Shown here: piece after piece, positions 1 to 8,529 of the stretch
Numbering within the stretch: position 1 is the first letter of the stretch
How the letters are laid out: each line of letters starts with the position of its first letter
Assembly (NCBI GenBank): GCA_003963305.1
Contig: RXJR01000001.1
Location: 496,001 to 560,000 of the forward strand
Length of the DNA: 64,000 nt
Source of the DNA: Candidatus Melainabacteria bacterium
Lineage (GTDB): Bacteria; Cyanobacteriota; Vampirovibrionia; Obscuribacterales; Obscuribacteraceae
Direction: 5' to 3'
The notes under the pieces: generated by a model
What the model was told of the DNA's origin: nothing
Database searches by the model: none
Seen by the model: the letters and a program-made list of their open reading frames with translations, nothing else
Position numbers and translations under genes: made by a program

Positions 1-2
1 CG

Positions 3-1181
3 CGAGGCGAAGCTGCCGGTCTTCTCTACCGCCTCAATCAATATGTAACACATCAGACTATTCAAGACACGACTGAGCAGGCACTGGCAGCGGCAGAAAC
101 GCCACAGCCAGCAGCTGGAGCGCCGCCGTCAAATGGAGTGCCGCCGACACAGACAGCAGCCGGCATGCCACCCCAGGTAGGCTACAGCGGCACTCCTCCT
201 TATGGTGCTAATGGTTACGGCTATCCGCCCCAGCAGTTCCAGGCGAGAGTCAGTCAACAGGTAGCTGCCAGTCCACCACCCATCTATCCACCCCAGGCTC
301 AACCACAGTATCTGCCACCGCCTCAATACCAGCCGCAATACCCACCTGCTGCGCCATACCAGACCGGCGCTTATGCACAGCCTGTGCCCGGGTATCCACC
401 GCTGCAAGGTGGCTATGCCCAGCCAGCACCATATCCGCCACCAGGCGCACCGCTGCAAGGACGCGTCACAACGGTCGCTTCCGGCACACAGTTTCAGGCA
501 ACACTAAAAAATGGTCTCGACTCCGAAACAACTGTAGTTGGTGAACCGGTAGAGGCGACGCTCGCAGCGCCTATTCTGCAGGGCGGAGTGGAAGTAGTTC
601 CGGCAGGCAGCAAAGTGCTTGGCAGCGTCACAAATGTGGTGTCGGCAAAGCGTTTCAAATTTGGAGCCAACGGAAAAATCGACATCAAATTCACTAGCGT
701 CGAAACGCCCGACGGTCGCAAAATTCCTCTCAGTGCTTCTATCGACGAAAACTCTCTCAGCTTGAGCGGAGGCACTACCGGCGGACGCGTAGGCAAAAGC
801 CTGCTCACAACAGGAGTTGGTGCCGGTGGCGGCGCCGCTCTGGGCACCGCTCTTGGTGCTATCGTCGGAGCTACCGGTGGCGGGCAAGTAGGTCGCTCAA
901 CCGGTATGGGAGCCGCCTTTGGCACCGCCCTTGGTGGCGGAGTAGGGCTGGTGGGAGCCGGCGTACGCAAGGGCTCCGAAATCAAAATCAAAGCGGGCTC
1001 TTCCTTACCGGTCAAACTTACCGACAACATGCAAGTGACTGCTGCGATGCCGGTTTATGCACCTCCACCGCAGTATGGTGGCTACCCTCAAGGATACGCA
1101 CCGCCGCAACAAGCCTACCCCGGTCCGCAGTATCCGCTGCAGCAACCACCGGCTGGCTACTATCCTCCACCTCAGCAGTAA
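3..1181 (+). CDS. Proline-rich protein with glycine-zipper region, 5'-truncated by window edge
   Basis: The frame is open to the left edge, so the true start lies outside the window; an internal GTG at 138 is only one possible start. The visible part has three sections. First is a helical stretch rich in Gln and Ala, then about 120 residues rich in Pro, Tyr and Gln (PPQ/YPP repeats). Third is a folded-looking domain (from about base 460) of beta-type sequence that ends in a Gly/Ala segment with GxxxG spacing, typical of membrane-inserting glycine zippers. A second Pro/Tyr-rich tail closes the protein. It probably acts at the cell envelope, but no enzyme motif is visible. The gene converges with uppS, with about 110 bases between the stops. 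Function unknown. Confidence 0.8.
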   Translation, partial: RGEAAGLLYRLNQYVTHQTIQDTTEQALAAAETPQPAAGAPPSNGVPPTQTAAGMPPQVGYSGTPPYGANGYGYPPQQFQARVSQQVAASPPPIYPPQAQPQYLPPPQYQPQYPPAAPYQTGAYAQPVPGYPPLQGGYAQPAPYPPPGAPLQGRVTTVASGTQFQATLKNGLDSETTVVGEPVEATLAAPILQGGVEVVPAGSKVLGSVTNVVSAKRFKFGANGKIDIKFTSVETPDGRKIPLSASIDENSLSLSGGTTGGRVGKSLLTTGVGAGGGAALGTALGAIVGATGGGQVGRSTGMGAAFGTALGGGVGLVGAGVRKGSEIKIKAGSSLPVKLTDNMQVTAAMPVYAPPPQYGGYPQGYAPPQQAYPGPQYPLQQPPAGYYPPPQQ

Positions 1182-1293
1182 CGAGGGCTCAAGACTTTCT
1201 GCGCGCTCGAGAGTCTCGCCACCGGCCCGGCGCCTTTGCTACTGGTCCCGCGTATTGCTCCGGCCCAGCCCCTTGCTGCTGTCTCCAGCGTGT

Positions 1294-2142
1294 TTACGTG
1301 CCCCAGCGTCTCTGGCGCGAGCAAAATTCAACAATAGCCTTATCGAAAGCCTCAGGCGTAAAATCCGGCCAGAGAATAGGCGTCACATACAGCTCAGTGT
1401 AAGCCGCCTGCCACAACAAATAATTGGACAGGCGCATCTCGCCACCCGTCCGAATTAGCAAAGCCGGGTCAGGCATTCCGCTCGTATATAAGTGAGCGCT
1501 GATCAACTCATCTGTAATTTCTTCCACCTGCAGCCGCCCAGCAGCAATCTCGCGACCAATTTTCTTGACCGCTTCGGTGATTTCCAGACGAGAGCCATAA
1601 TTGATCGCTACTTGCAAGCACAGACCTGTGTTGTTGCTGGTCTTCTCCATGGCTCGGCGCATCGATGCCTGCAGATTTTCAGGCAATTGCATGAGATCGC
1701 CGAGAAAAGTCAGCCGCACATTGTTCTCCGACAATTCCTCGAGTTCGGTAACCAGGACGTTTTGAAAGAGGTCGAGCAAAAATCCGACTTCTTCTTTACT
1801 ACGCTGCCAGTTTTCACTCGAGAATGCATAAACAGTCAAAAACTTGAGACGCAGCCGTCCAACATGACGCACGAGCTCTTTCAAAGTCTTTACGCCCGCT
1901 TTGTGACCCATCATGCGAGGCTGATGGCGATCTGCGGCCCAACGTCGGTTGCCGTCCATAATAATGGCGACGTGGTCAAGCGGCAAAGCGCCGCCGTCTT
2001 GCACCTTTTCGACATTGGGTTTGTTGTCAGGTTTCTGTTTTGATGGTGCCTTAGCCAAGCCCCTGCCCATCTCGATTAGTTCCGATGTCATTGTAACCGG
2101 CTCAGCAAAACCATGCTTTGTCTGGTGAACAGACTGTTTCAA
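1294..2142 (-). CDS. uppS: Isoprenyl transferase (undecaprenyl diphosphate synthase)
   Basis: Cis-prenyltransferase of 282 codons that condenses isopentenyl diphosphate onto farnesyl diphosphate to make the C55 lipid carrier for peptidoglycan and surface glycans. The family signature HVAIIMDGNRRWA is at residues 57-69, with catalytic Asp63. The C-terminal motif RTGGEMRLSNYLLWQ and the following ELYVTPILWPDF segment are complete. The TTG start at 2142 has a TAGGAT ribosome site. An ATG at 2091 would still keep the whole domain, because the first ~55 residues are low-complexity and not needed by the family. The gene is divergent from the HAD phosphatase. The assignment to the family is secure; the chain length of the product is inferred. 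Confidence 0.93.
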   Translation of the reverse strand: MKQSVHQTKHGFAEPVTMTSELIEMGRGLAKAPSKQKPDNKPNVEKVQDGGALPLDHVAIIMDGNRRWAADRHQPRMMGHKAGVKTLKELVRHVGRLRLKFLTVYAFSSENWQRSKEEVGFLLDLFQNVLVTELEELSENNVRLTFLGDLMQLPENLQASMRRAMEKTSNNTGLCLQVAINYGSRLEITEAVKKIGREIAAGRLQVEEITDELISAHLYTSGMPDPALLIRTGGEMRLSNYLLWQAAYTELYVTPILWPDFTPEAFDKAIVEFCSRQRRWGT

Positions 2143-2283
2143 AAAAATCCTAGAATAAAGAATCTCTCAACTCGTGTATCTAAAAGGCTTCCCGAGCCTC
2201 CAGCACAACAACATGCTCAATACGACGATTTACAAGGTGCGACAGCTCTGGACATTAGCGATGCCAATTAATATTCTTGGTGC

Positions 2284-2769
2284 ATGGTATTCCTTCGCCC
2301 GACCTATCTAATCGACGGTGACGTCACCGATATCGACCTCGACCAGCTCACACGAGACGGCATCAAAGGCATTATTTTCGACCTCGACAGCACCATCATG
2401 GCGCCGCATTCGGGCAAAATTACAGCCGAAACCGCCACATGGCTGGAACTCGCTCGCGAAAACTTCAAGCTTGCCGTCGTCAGCAACAACAAGAACGATC
2501 CATATATACAAAAGGTGCAAGAGCATCTCAACATGACAGTGCTTGGCAGGGCGGCAAAGCCAAGTCGGAAACTGTTTCTTCGCGTGCTTGACGAGTTCGA
2601 ACTGCCCGCAGACCAGGTGGTTGTCGTAGGCGATCGCCCCCTTACCGATGTCTGGGGTGGTCACCGCGCCGGTATGAAAACGATCCTCGTCTGGCCGCTC
2701 AAGACAATGAACGAACCGTCTTACGTTCTCTTTTTCCGCAAACTGGAAAGATGCTTTATCAAGCCGTGA
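2284..2769 (+). CDS. YqeG-family HAD phosphatase
   Basis: HAD-superfamily phosphatase of 161 residues, the usual length of the YqeG/IIIA group. The nucleophile loop is FDLDST with Asp33 and Asp35. A Ser/Asn motif (VVSNN) follows near residue 67, and the metal-binding VVVGDRPLTDVWGG loop lies near residue 115. The family dephosphorylates small phosphorylated compounds; some members act on phosphatidylglycerophosphate, so a lipid role is possible but unproven here. An in-frame stop at 2269 fixes the ATG at 2284 as the earliest ATG start. No strong ribosome site is visible. It is divergent from uppS. Confidence 0.88.
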   Translation: MVFLRPTYLIDGDVTDIDLDQLTRDGIKGIIFDLDSTIMAPHSGKITAETATWLELARENFKLAVVSNNKNDPYIQKVQEHLNMTVLGRAAKPSRKLFLRVLDEFELPADQVVVVGDRPLTDVWGGHRAGMKTILVWPLKTMNEPSYVLFFRKLERCFIKP

Positions 2770-2870
2770 GATGAAACTCTCCGCTTGAAAATAGTTTCAG
2801 ATTGAGTTAGTTTGGAGTTGCGCAAACGCTTCTCTGGACGTTTGAAAACCGGTAATCATGCGGGATTCCG

Positions 2871-4745
2871 TTGAATAGGCCAACCACATATACCCTCATA
2901 TCATTTTCGTGCGCGCTAGCATGTTCAAACGCTATAGCGCAGGATCTTGGCGCTCCATCAGCCTCAACAAGCAAACGATCACTGGCCGCCAACGGCACTC
3001 TCATTGCGCCTGCACCGAACATGGTGCTACCGAAGAGCGTTGCGCTGCCGAAGAGTGCGCCGGTGCCGCTAAAACGATCACTGCGCAAAAAGGCCCGGGC
3101 GGCATATCCAAGCAGCCACTACCAGAAGGCCATGTACTTCAAACAGAAGGGCGACAAGTCACACGCCCTCGTGGAATTTCTCAAAGCCACTCAAGAAAAT
3201 CCTCGTTTGACTAAAGCTTTTTACGAGCAGGCTCTGATCTTCAGAGAAAGAGGCTATCTCAAACTGGCACAATCGGCATTAGAACAAGCTCTTGCCCTGA
3301 AGCCGGATTATCACGAAGGGCGCATCCTACTTGCCACCATTCAGATTCAGCAGGGCAACGTCGGAGGAGCAATGCAACAGCTCGGGCAATCGCTGGGCAT
3401 CAGCGTAGCTCCCAAAACCAATGAGGAGGAAGAATTACCTCAATCAACAGTTTTGCAGTCCTTGCATACGCTTTTGCCAGAGAATGTCGCTGAAGGCATC
3501 GGCAAACTGACCGTTGGAAATTCTGGCAAATCTGACAATTCCATCGACAAAGCCGCAGACAAAGCTGAACAGAAGGGCAACACAAAAAAATCCCGCAAAA
3601 ATAGCAAACCCAAACCTGAGAAAGTTCAAGAAGACACAGTTCAAATCATGGAGCCCAAAAGAAGCGACAATAGCGCAGCTTCTTTAGTGGCGCAGCTACC
3701 CAACGCCCTGCCCAATACGCTGCGAATGTTCTTCCCTGACAACGAAAAAAATGGCTCCTCCACACCATCAGACTCGGCTGGGTGGAGCGGCGATTCAAAT
3801 TCAAAAGCAGACACAGTTCAGGAAGCGGCGAACCTTGACGCTGCACATCTTCCGTCTTTGCCGCCGGGAGAATCAAAGCCTGACAAAAGCGCCGGAAACG
3901 GCACGTCAAAATCTCACAAACGCGCGAAGAAGAACTGGTTTTCGCGCATCATGACGGCACTAGATACCAGCCAGGAAGAACAAAACCAGGCACCGCCCGC
4001 ACCACCACCTATCGTAGCCGACGACGACTCCAAACCCGGAGACGCCATAGTCAGAAGCATACCACCCCTCAAGCCGGAGCCACCGCCCGTGGTTCCAACA
4101 CAAGTAGAGACATTCGAAAAGCCTGACCAGCCCCGACAAATTGTCGAAAAGGTAGCAGCTCTGGCTAACGCGGCAATTTCAAGCGCAGCCAAAACCAACT
4201 TCCAATTTCCAAATCTTGCCAATTTAAATTCAACTCTGTTGAACACACACAACATCGGCAACGAGAACAAAGATGAGGTGGCAGCGCAGCCTGTACCTGC
4301 ACCTCCACTGAATGAAGAGCCCAAACCTTACAAACCGATCATTGCACCAAATAGCGATGATCCATGGTCGGTGAGACTACGTTATCTGGCAGATCACGGC
4401 ACGGGCACTCTGAAAGAGGGTGAGGCTTTCATGTTCTCGGAAGAGACCGGCGAAGCGACACTGTTTCTGGCCGACGGACAGACAGTTCGCCGCACCATAT
4501 ACCTGCCGCGCGATGCGCAGGAAGTCGTGAAACAGCGGCGTCCAGATATTTTGACCCCGGACGATTTGCTCTACAATTTGTCTCTGCTGGCCAAGCTGAT
4601 GCCAAAAGCAAGTGAGACCGAACCCACGGGAACTAACGGCAAAACACAGCAAACATTAGTGCCTCAGCCGCCTTTCGAAGTCAACGACTTGATGGGCAAA
4701 TCTCAACGGTTCTGGGGCTGGATGAAAGACGCGCTCAAGCTCTAG
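2871..4745 (+). CDS. Exported TPR and proline-rich protein
   Basis: A TTG start opens a 624-residue protein with a signal peptide (hydrophobic core LISFSCALAC, likely cleavage after AIAQ). Residues about 80-170 hold two to three tetratricopeptide repeats (YFKQKGDKSHALVEFLKAT, YLKLAQSALEQALALKPDY), a protein-binding scaffold. A long linker rich in Lys, Pro, Ser and Asn follows. A C-terminal ~110-residue domain (DPWSVRLRYLADHGTGTLKEG onward) looks folded and is followed by a basic C-terminus. It is probably an exported or periplasmic scaffold. Its stop overlaps the convergent hydrolase stop by 11 bases. No catalytic motif was seen and the function is unknown. Confidence 0.82.
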   Translation: MNRPTTYTLISFSCALACSNAIAQDLGAPSASTSKRSLAANGTLIAPAPNMVLPKSVALPKSAPVPLKRSLRKKARAAYPSSHYQKAMYFKQKGDKSHALVEFLKATQENPRLTKAFYEQALIFRERGYLKLAQSALEQALALKPDYHEGRILLATIQIQQGNVGGAMQQLGQSLGISVAPKTNEEEELPQSTVLQSLHTLLPENVAEGIGKLTVGNSGKSDNSIDKAADKAEQKGNTKKSRKNSKPKPEKVQEDTVQIMEPKRSDNSAASLVAQLPNALPNTLRMFFPDNEKNGSSTPSDSAGWSGDSNSKADTVQEAANLDAAHLPSLPPGESKPDKSAGNGTSKSHKRAKKNWFSRIMTALDTSQEEQNQAPPAPPPIVADDDSKPGDAIVRSIPPLKPEPPPVVPTQVETFEKPDQPRQIVEKVAALANAAISSAAKTNFQFPNLANLNSTLLNTHNIGNENKDEVAAQPVPAPPLNEEPKPYKPIIAPNSDDPWSVRLRYLADHGTGTLKEGEAFMFSEETGEATLFLADGQTVRRTIYLPRDAQEVVKQRRPDILTPDDLLYNLSLLAKLMPKASETEPTGTNGKTQQTLVPQPPFEVNDLMGKSQRFWGWMKDALKL

Positions 4746-5571
4746 TGTGCGTCTCGGATTTTCTGTGGTCCCTTAAGTAGCGCGAAAGCCAGTCGTTAAA
4801 CTGTTGTGGATACTGGTCCATCATGTTGTGACCAGCCCATTCGAAAACGTGCAATGTCGAGCCCGGAAGCGCACGATGCATTTTTTCAACGAAATAGTGG
4901 GGTGCAACCGGATCCCACCGACCCACGGCAAAGTGCACGGGGCATTTGACGTCTAATGCGCGGGAAACATAGTCGAGCTGACCGAAATTGTTCACGATTT
5001 GAGTGAGTGCGTTACGGTGAGTGCTGATCATAGTTTTAGGGCGCCATGACATAGCTTCATGCAATGCTGTGCCGCGCAATTTTTCGTACGGCGAATTCAG
5101 AAACAGCCTGAATGCCATCGATATTGGTGGCAATACTCGACCGGGCATCCCTACGGCAAATACCTGCTGAAACAGCTCAGGCTGGCGCTCCGCCAGCGTC
5201 AATGAAATAATTGCGCCCAGCGAATGCCCTATAAAAATACAGGGAAACTCAATATCTAAGTCCTTAAACGTTTCAAGAACGTCCTCAATATGTACTTCAA
5301 TGTCAGTATGTTCACCCGGGTCATGGGTCAATCCGTGACCACGCAAATCAGGAACGAAACAGCGGTATCCCCTTTGCACCAGCATGTCCACTTGCGGCTT
5401 CCACATCTCAGCACCAGATCCGGTGCCGTGAATGAGAATCACATCCGAGCGGTTACCTTTGTTGAAATCTAGGTGACCAGCGGTCGTTACGTGCAGCTTC
5501 ACGGAAAAATTATGGGGTGATTCGCTCGACGACTGGTCGATGCTCGGGATTCGGTTGATAGAGCGGATCAC
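4735..5571 (-). CDS. Alpha/beta-fold hydrolase
   Basis: Soluble alpha/beta hydrolase of up to 278 residues. The oxyanion HGTGSG loop is at 48-53, the nucleophile elbow is GHSLG with Ser117, and the acid (GRWDPVAP, about residue 226) and His (WAGHNM, about 254) are present. The triad is therefore complete. The substrate (ester, lactone or lipid) cannot be told from sequence. The ATG at 5571 overlaps the upstream glycosyltransferase by 62 bases. A GTG at 5502, eight bases past that gene's stop, would start just before the conserved core and is a credible alternative. Cotranscription with the MGDG-synthase-like gene suggests a lipid-related role, by inference only. Confidence 0.88.
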   Translation of the reverse strand: MIRSINRIPSIDQSSSESPHNFSVKLHVTTAGHLDFNKGNRSDVILIHGTGSGAEMWKPQVDMLVQRGYRCFVPDLRGHGLTHDPGEHTDIEVHIEDVLETFKDLDIEFPCIFIGHSLGAIISLTLAERQPELFQQVFAVGMPGRVLPPISMAFRLFLNSPYEKLRGTALHEAMSWRPKTMISTHRNALTQIVNNFGQLDYVSRALDVKCPVHFAVGRWDPVAPHYFVEKMHRALPGSTLHVFEWAGHNMMDQYPQQFNDWLSRYLRDHRKSETHTRA

Positions 5572-6718
5572 AATAGCTCATGATTGCTCTGGCAATGTCA
5601 TAGACAGCGCCGGCACGATCGAGACACAAATTAGTAGGCAGCTTAACCTGCGTTCGATCTTCGACGGGAACGAGTTCCTCGACGATCTTGATGATATCTT
5701 GCTTCTGCTGCACCGCTTGCGCCAGTCCATTCTCGATCAAGATCTTAGCTGTTCCTAATTCTTGCGGCATCGGCTTAGTTAACATGTCCAGCGCCATAGG
5801 CAACCGTTTAGCAACAGCTTCAAAAGTCGTTAAGCCACCAGACTTGGTGACCATCAAATCTACCGCACTCATCAAATCAGAGATCTTGTCGTGAAACGGC
5901 AACACTGCAGTAGGAATGTCAGATTTACGAGCTTCGCGTTTAGCTTTTTCGTATAGAGTGCGATTGTGACCGCAGAGAAAAATCACCTGGATCTGTCGTT
6001 TTACATGAGCAAGCTCTCGATAAATTTCCATCATATTGCCGCCGCCGGCCCATCCGGCATTGATACAGACGGTCAATCTATCGCGATGAAGTCCGAGATG
6101 ATGCCTGAATTCTTCGCGCCCCATAGATGGAGGTTTCAGGAAATCCGGATTGATCGCCATGCCGAGTGCTCTGATCCGCTCCGCCGGAACCCCCCAGGCA
6201 ATCAACTGCTGGCGACCGAGTTCGTTTGGCACTATCGTCAAATCGGCCGAAGGACAAGCCCATCCGCGCCAGAAATCACCATTTGGATCTGTAACGACGG
6301 TGACCAATTTTGAAGTGCGATTAAGCTTGGTTTCCTGAAGCGCCCGGGCGATGAACTGATTCGTCATCGGATGAACTGAGACAACCACATCTGGTTCTGC
6401 CGCAATTAATACTTTCTCGACATACTGCCCGCAGAGCTTGTAGCCAAACTCAGAATCATTCGGCTTGAAGGCGTTGATGAACCAGTAGTACCACTGCATC
6501 GCCTGCTGATTGTGACGCAACAGGTAGTTATAAAAATCCACAAACTTACGATTAAGCGGGTGACTGTGCTCAACGATGTTCTCGGCTACTATTTCGAATT
6601 CGTGACCAAGTGCGTCATGAGCGGCAATCTCTCTGATGCCTGCTTCGATCGCCTCTGTAGCGCTTCGATGCCCGCCCCCAGTGTCGGAGAAAAAGAACGC
6701 GATCTTGAATTTCGCCAT
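5510..6718 (-). CDS. MGDG-synthase-type glycosyltransferase (GT28-like)
   Basis: A 402-residue GT-B glycosyltransferase. The N-terminal motif FFFSDTGGGHRSAT (residues 8-21) is the signature of the monogalactosyldiacylglycerol synthase N-domain, shared with processive diacylglycerol glucosyltransferases (UgtP) and related to MurG. The C-domain carries GWAGGGNMMEIYRE and the donor-binding VTKSGGLTTFEAVAKRLPM. The likely reaction is transfer of galactose or glucose from a UDP-sugar onto diacylglycerol at the inner membrane. No transmembrane helix is present, as usual for this family, which binds membranes peripherally. Donor sugar and anomer cannot be read from the sequence. It is followed by an overlapping hydrolase gene. 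Confidence 0.87.
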   Translation of the reverse strand: MAKFKIAFFFSDTGGGHRSATEAIEAGIREIAAHDALGHEFEIVAENIVEHSHPLNRKFVDFYNYLLRHNQQAMQWYYWFINAFKPNDSEFGYKLCGQYVEKVLIAAEPDVVVSVHPMTNQFIARALQETKLNRTSKLVTVVTDPNGDFWRGWACPSADLTIVPNELGRQQLIAWGVPAERIRALGMAINPDFLKPPSMGREEFRHHLGLHRDRLTVCINAGWAGGGNMMEIYRELAHVKRQIQVIFLCGHNRTLYEKAKREARKSDIPTAVLPFHDKISDLMSAVDLMVTKSGGLTTFEAVAKRLPMALDMLTKPMPQELGTAKILIENGLAQAVQQKQDIIKIVEELVPVEDRTQVKLPTNLCLDRAGAVYDIARAIMSYCDPLYQPNPEHRPVVERITP

Positions 6719-6819
6719 TGTTTCTAAAGAATCCCCAATGCAGCCAACTGGCTATTTTGTTCGAGGCACGGTAGGATACTGCACTAGTTCTGTTCCCTAT
6801 TTATGCAAATCCTAGCCTA

Positions 6820-8202
6820 ATGTACCATTCTGCAAACAAATCCACCATGCGCAACGCGATCTTGTCTTTTGCATGCGCCACCTTATTCGGAGCCGCTCCA
6901 TCGACTGCGGCAAATGCAGAAGCTACTTCTGTAGCGGCAAGCCAGCCTGCCCTTTCGAGCAATCTAAGCTTCGTTCAAAACGAATTCCCCACGCTGCCTG
7001 TTAAGAAAGCGCTTAAGAAGAGACCGACCAGGGCGGAGATCTATCAATGGGACGATAAGCCGCTGGGGAACCGCGCTCCATTCCTCTTCGTGCACGGTTT
7101 GAGAGGGGAGTACTATCGCTCCTTCCGCTGGGCAAAAATTATCAAGAAATTTACGAGCAGTCCGGAATTCGACAGTCGGTACAAAGTCTACTTAATGCGA
7201 CATGACTCGCTCGCCACGGTTCGCTCAATTCCAGACTTTCAGCAGTCTATCGCCACACTCTATAACGCCTGCCAGAAGCGCCCTATAACCGTTCTGGCGC
7301 TCAGTATAGGCGGCAACTTAGTCTACGAGGCTATGCACGACAAGGCGACAGACAACGCTATCAGACTTGCTTTCACATTGGGGACGCCATTCAGAGGGTC
7401 ACCCATATTCTGCATGGACTGGCTGCAATACAGCGTCTATAAGAATCTTTCTTTCCCATGGACGCGCATAGATCACTCACTTGCATATCGATTCTATTTC
7501 CACAAGAACAATGGTCTGGTGCGAGATTTTGGCTGGGACAACACAGATCAATCGATTCCAGACGTCGGATCTTTCCGCTCGCTGTTGCCGTTCGGTCCTA
7601 AGGGCGATTTAACTGTAGAGAACGATGTCAACAAACGGCTGGCCGATTTGAACAATCAGCCGTTTGATAAGAAAAAACTGATTACTTACAGCGGCTATCT
7701 CCTCAACCCGTACATGATGCCTGACGCGAAACGCAAAATTGATACAACCTTGACGGCACCATACACCTTGCTCTCGGTAAAAATCCCATCGCACCTTGGT
7801 CGCGAACATCCTGTGCTGAAGCTGCTTAACCGCGATATGGGCACTGTAGTTGCCGACAAGAAGGTGCGGACTAAAACCGGCTCGAATTTCGTATACCAAC
7901 TGAACGACGGTATCACGCCTGTATCGAGCGCAGTTTTCTTGCCCCCTGACGCCTGTGCGAGCTCCGCACTGGTACACGAAAACGAATTGCCCAAGCTAAA
8001 AGCATCGACAGACGTCTACCTGGCTCGAGTCTTTCGCAATATCGACCATTTGACTTTTATCGACGGCTACAGACCGTTGAATGCATCGTCAGAGATCCGC
8101 GACGAAATGGACCCGGGCGCCGGCACCAAGCAGATTTTCGATTGGATGCTGTCCGACCTTTTGCAGTTTGATCAGACCAGCAATAAAATCGCACACGAAT
8201 AG
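6820..8202 (+). CDS. Exported alpha/beta hydrolase, lipase-like
   Basis: A 460-residue protein with an N-terminal signal peptide (core AILSFACATLFGAA). A second ATG at 6847 would give a more standard signal sequence, so the start is uncertain by nine codons. The hydrolase core has the oxyanion loop FVHGLRGEYYR near 90-100 and a nucleophile elbow LALSIGGNL, with Ser162 and Ala in place of the first Gly of GxSxG. A late Asp-His pair (NIDHLTFIDG) could complete the triad. It resembles exported lipases or acyltransferases in layout. Expected location is the periplasm or outer surface. A weak stem-loop follows at 8232-8250. Confidence 0.8.
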   Translation: MYHSANKSTMRNAILSFACATLFGAAPSTAANAEATSVAASQPALSSNLSFVQNEFPTLPVKKALKKRPTRAEIYQWDDKPLGNRAPFLFVHGLRGEYYRSFRWAKIIKKFTSSPEFDSRYKVYLMRHDSLATVRSIPDFQQSIATLYNACQKRPITVLALSIGGNLVYEAMHDKATDNAIRLAFTLGTPFRGSPIFCMDWLQYSVYKNLSFPWTRIDHSLAYRFYFHKNNGLVRDFGWDNTDQSIPDVGSFRSLLPFGPKGDLTVENDVNKRLADLNNQPFDKKKLITYSGYLLNPYMMPDAKRKIDTTLTAPYTLLSVKIPSHLGREHPVLKLLNRDMGTVVADKKVRTKTGSNFVYQLNDGITPVSSAVFLPPDACASSALVHENELPKLKASTDVYLARVFRNIDHLTFIDGYRPLNASSEIRDEMDPGAGTKQIFDWMLSDLLQFDQTSNKIAHE

Positions 8203-8231
8203 TTGTTGCACTGCGAAAGAAAAACTCTTCC

Positions 8232-8250
8232 CTCTTTCGCAATGAAAGAG
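8232..8250 (+). terminator. Weak stem-loop after the lipase-like gene
   Basis: CTCTTTC pairs with GAAAGAG around a 5-base loop (gcaat), 30 bases after the stop at 8202, followed by ATATTT. The stem is short and AT-rich, so termination is only likely, not certain. Confidence 0.45.
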
Positions 8251-8258
8251 ATATTTCA

Positions 8259-8288
8259 TTGACGTCTGGTTGCATCTTAGGCTAGTAT
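8259..8288 (+). promoter_or_regulatory. Predicted sigma-70-type promoter of the aspS leader
   Basis: TTGACG (8259-8264) and TAGTAT (8283-8288) are separated by 18 bases. They match the -35 box at five of six positions and the -10 box at four of six. A start near 8295 would place a 5-bp GC hairpin (GCCCC/GGGGC, 8297-8309) at the 5' end of the transcript, ahead of the leader peptide. By-eye prediction. Confidence 0.55.
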
Positions 8289-8333
8289 TCGAGAACGCCC
8301 CTCAGGGGCAGAGTATCTATGTAGGACCGAACT

Positions 8334-8444
8334 GTGAAAGTGCACATCACTAGCGCAAAACTCGGCGAGCTGCCAGAAACGGCAGCCATAGTTGCTCCTG
8401 CATCATTCAATAATAATAACAATAGCGACGATAACCGCCTCTAG
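8334..8444 (+). CDS. Asn-rich leader peptide of the aspS attenuator
   Basis: A 36-codon ORF starting with GTG at 8334, seven bases after an AGGA ribosome site (8323-8326), and stopping at TAG 8442-8444. Its C-terminus reads FNNNNNSDDNRL: five consecutive Asn codons (8409-8423), then Ser, Asp, Asp and Asn just before the stop. Its 3' end overlaps the first arm of a hairpin series that ends in an intrinsic terminator ahead of the aspartyl-tRNA synthetase gene. This is the standard layout of ribosome-mediated transcription attenuation, as in trp and his leaders. A ribosome stalled at Asn codons would leave the antiterminator free. No ATG lies upstream in frame except one followed at once by a stop (8319-8324). 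Confidence 0.85.
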   Translation: MKVHITSAKLGELPETAAIVAPASFNNNNNSDDNRL

Positions 8445-8514
8445 CGGTCGGATTGCTGGCGTTATAAACCCCAAACAATATTCCGACCGCAAGACACAGA
8501 GCTTGCGGTCTTTT
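8434..8514 (+). promoter_or_regulatory. Transcription attenuator of aspS (three exclusive hairpins)
   Basis: Three alternative pairings are visible. Protector: ACCGC (8434-8438) with GCGGT (8444-8448), spanning the leader stop codon. Antiterminator: GCGGTCGGA (8444-8452) with TCCGACCGC (8482-8490), nine perfect pairs. Terminator: GACCGCAAG (8485-8493) with CTTGCGGTC (8502-8510), nine perfect pairs, then TTTT (8511-8514). The antiterminator shares its 5' arm with the protector and its 3' arm with the terminator, so only one state can form at a time. A ribosome held at the Asn run (8409-8423) would free 8444-8452 and allow read-through; one reaching the stop codon would mask it and permit termination. 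Confidence 0.88.
8485..8514 (+). terminator. Intrinsic terminator of the aspS leader
   Basis: Nine-base-pair GC-rich stem (8485-8493 with 8502-8510), eight-base loop and TTTT at 8511-8514, ending 15 bases before the aspS start codon. It is the terminator arm of the attenuator. Confidence 0.88.
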
Positions 8515-8529
8515 GCTTATGAGGTCATC

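Noticed and set aside
8392-8529. In-frame N-terminal extension of AspRS
   Set aside because: The extension would translate through the antiterminator and terminator and overlap the Asn leader ORF. The ATG at 8530 has a ribosome site and starts where the family starts.
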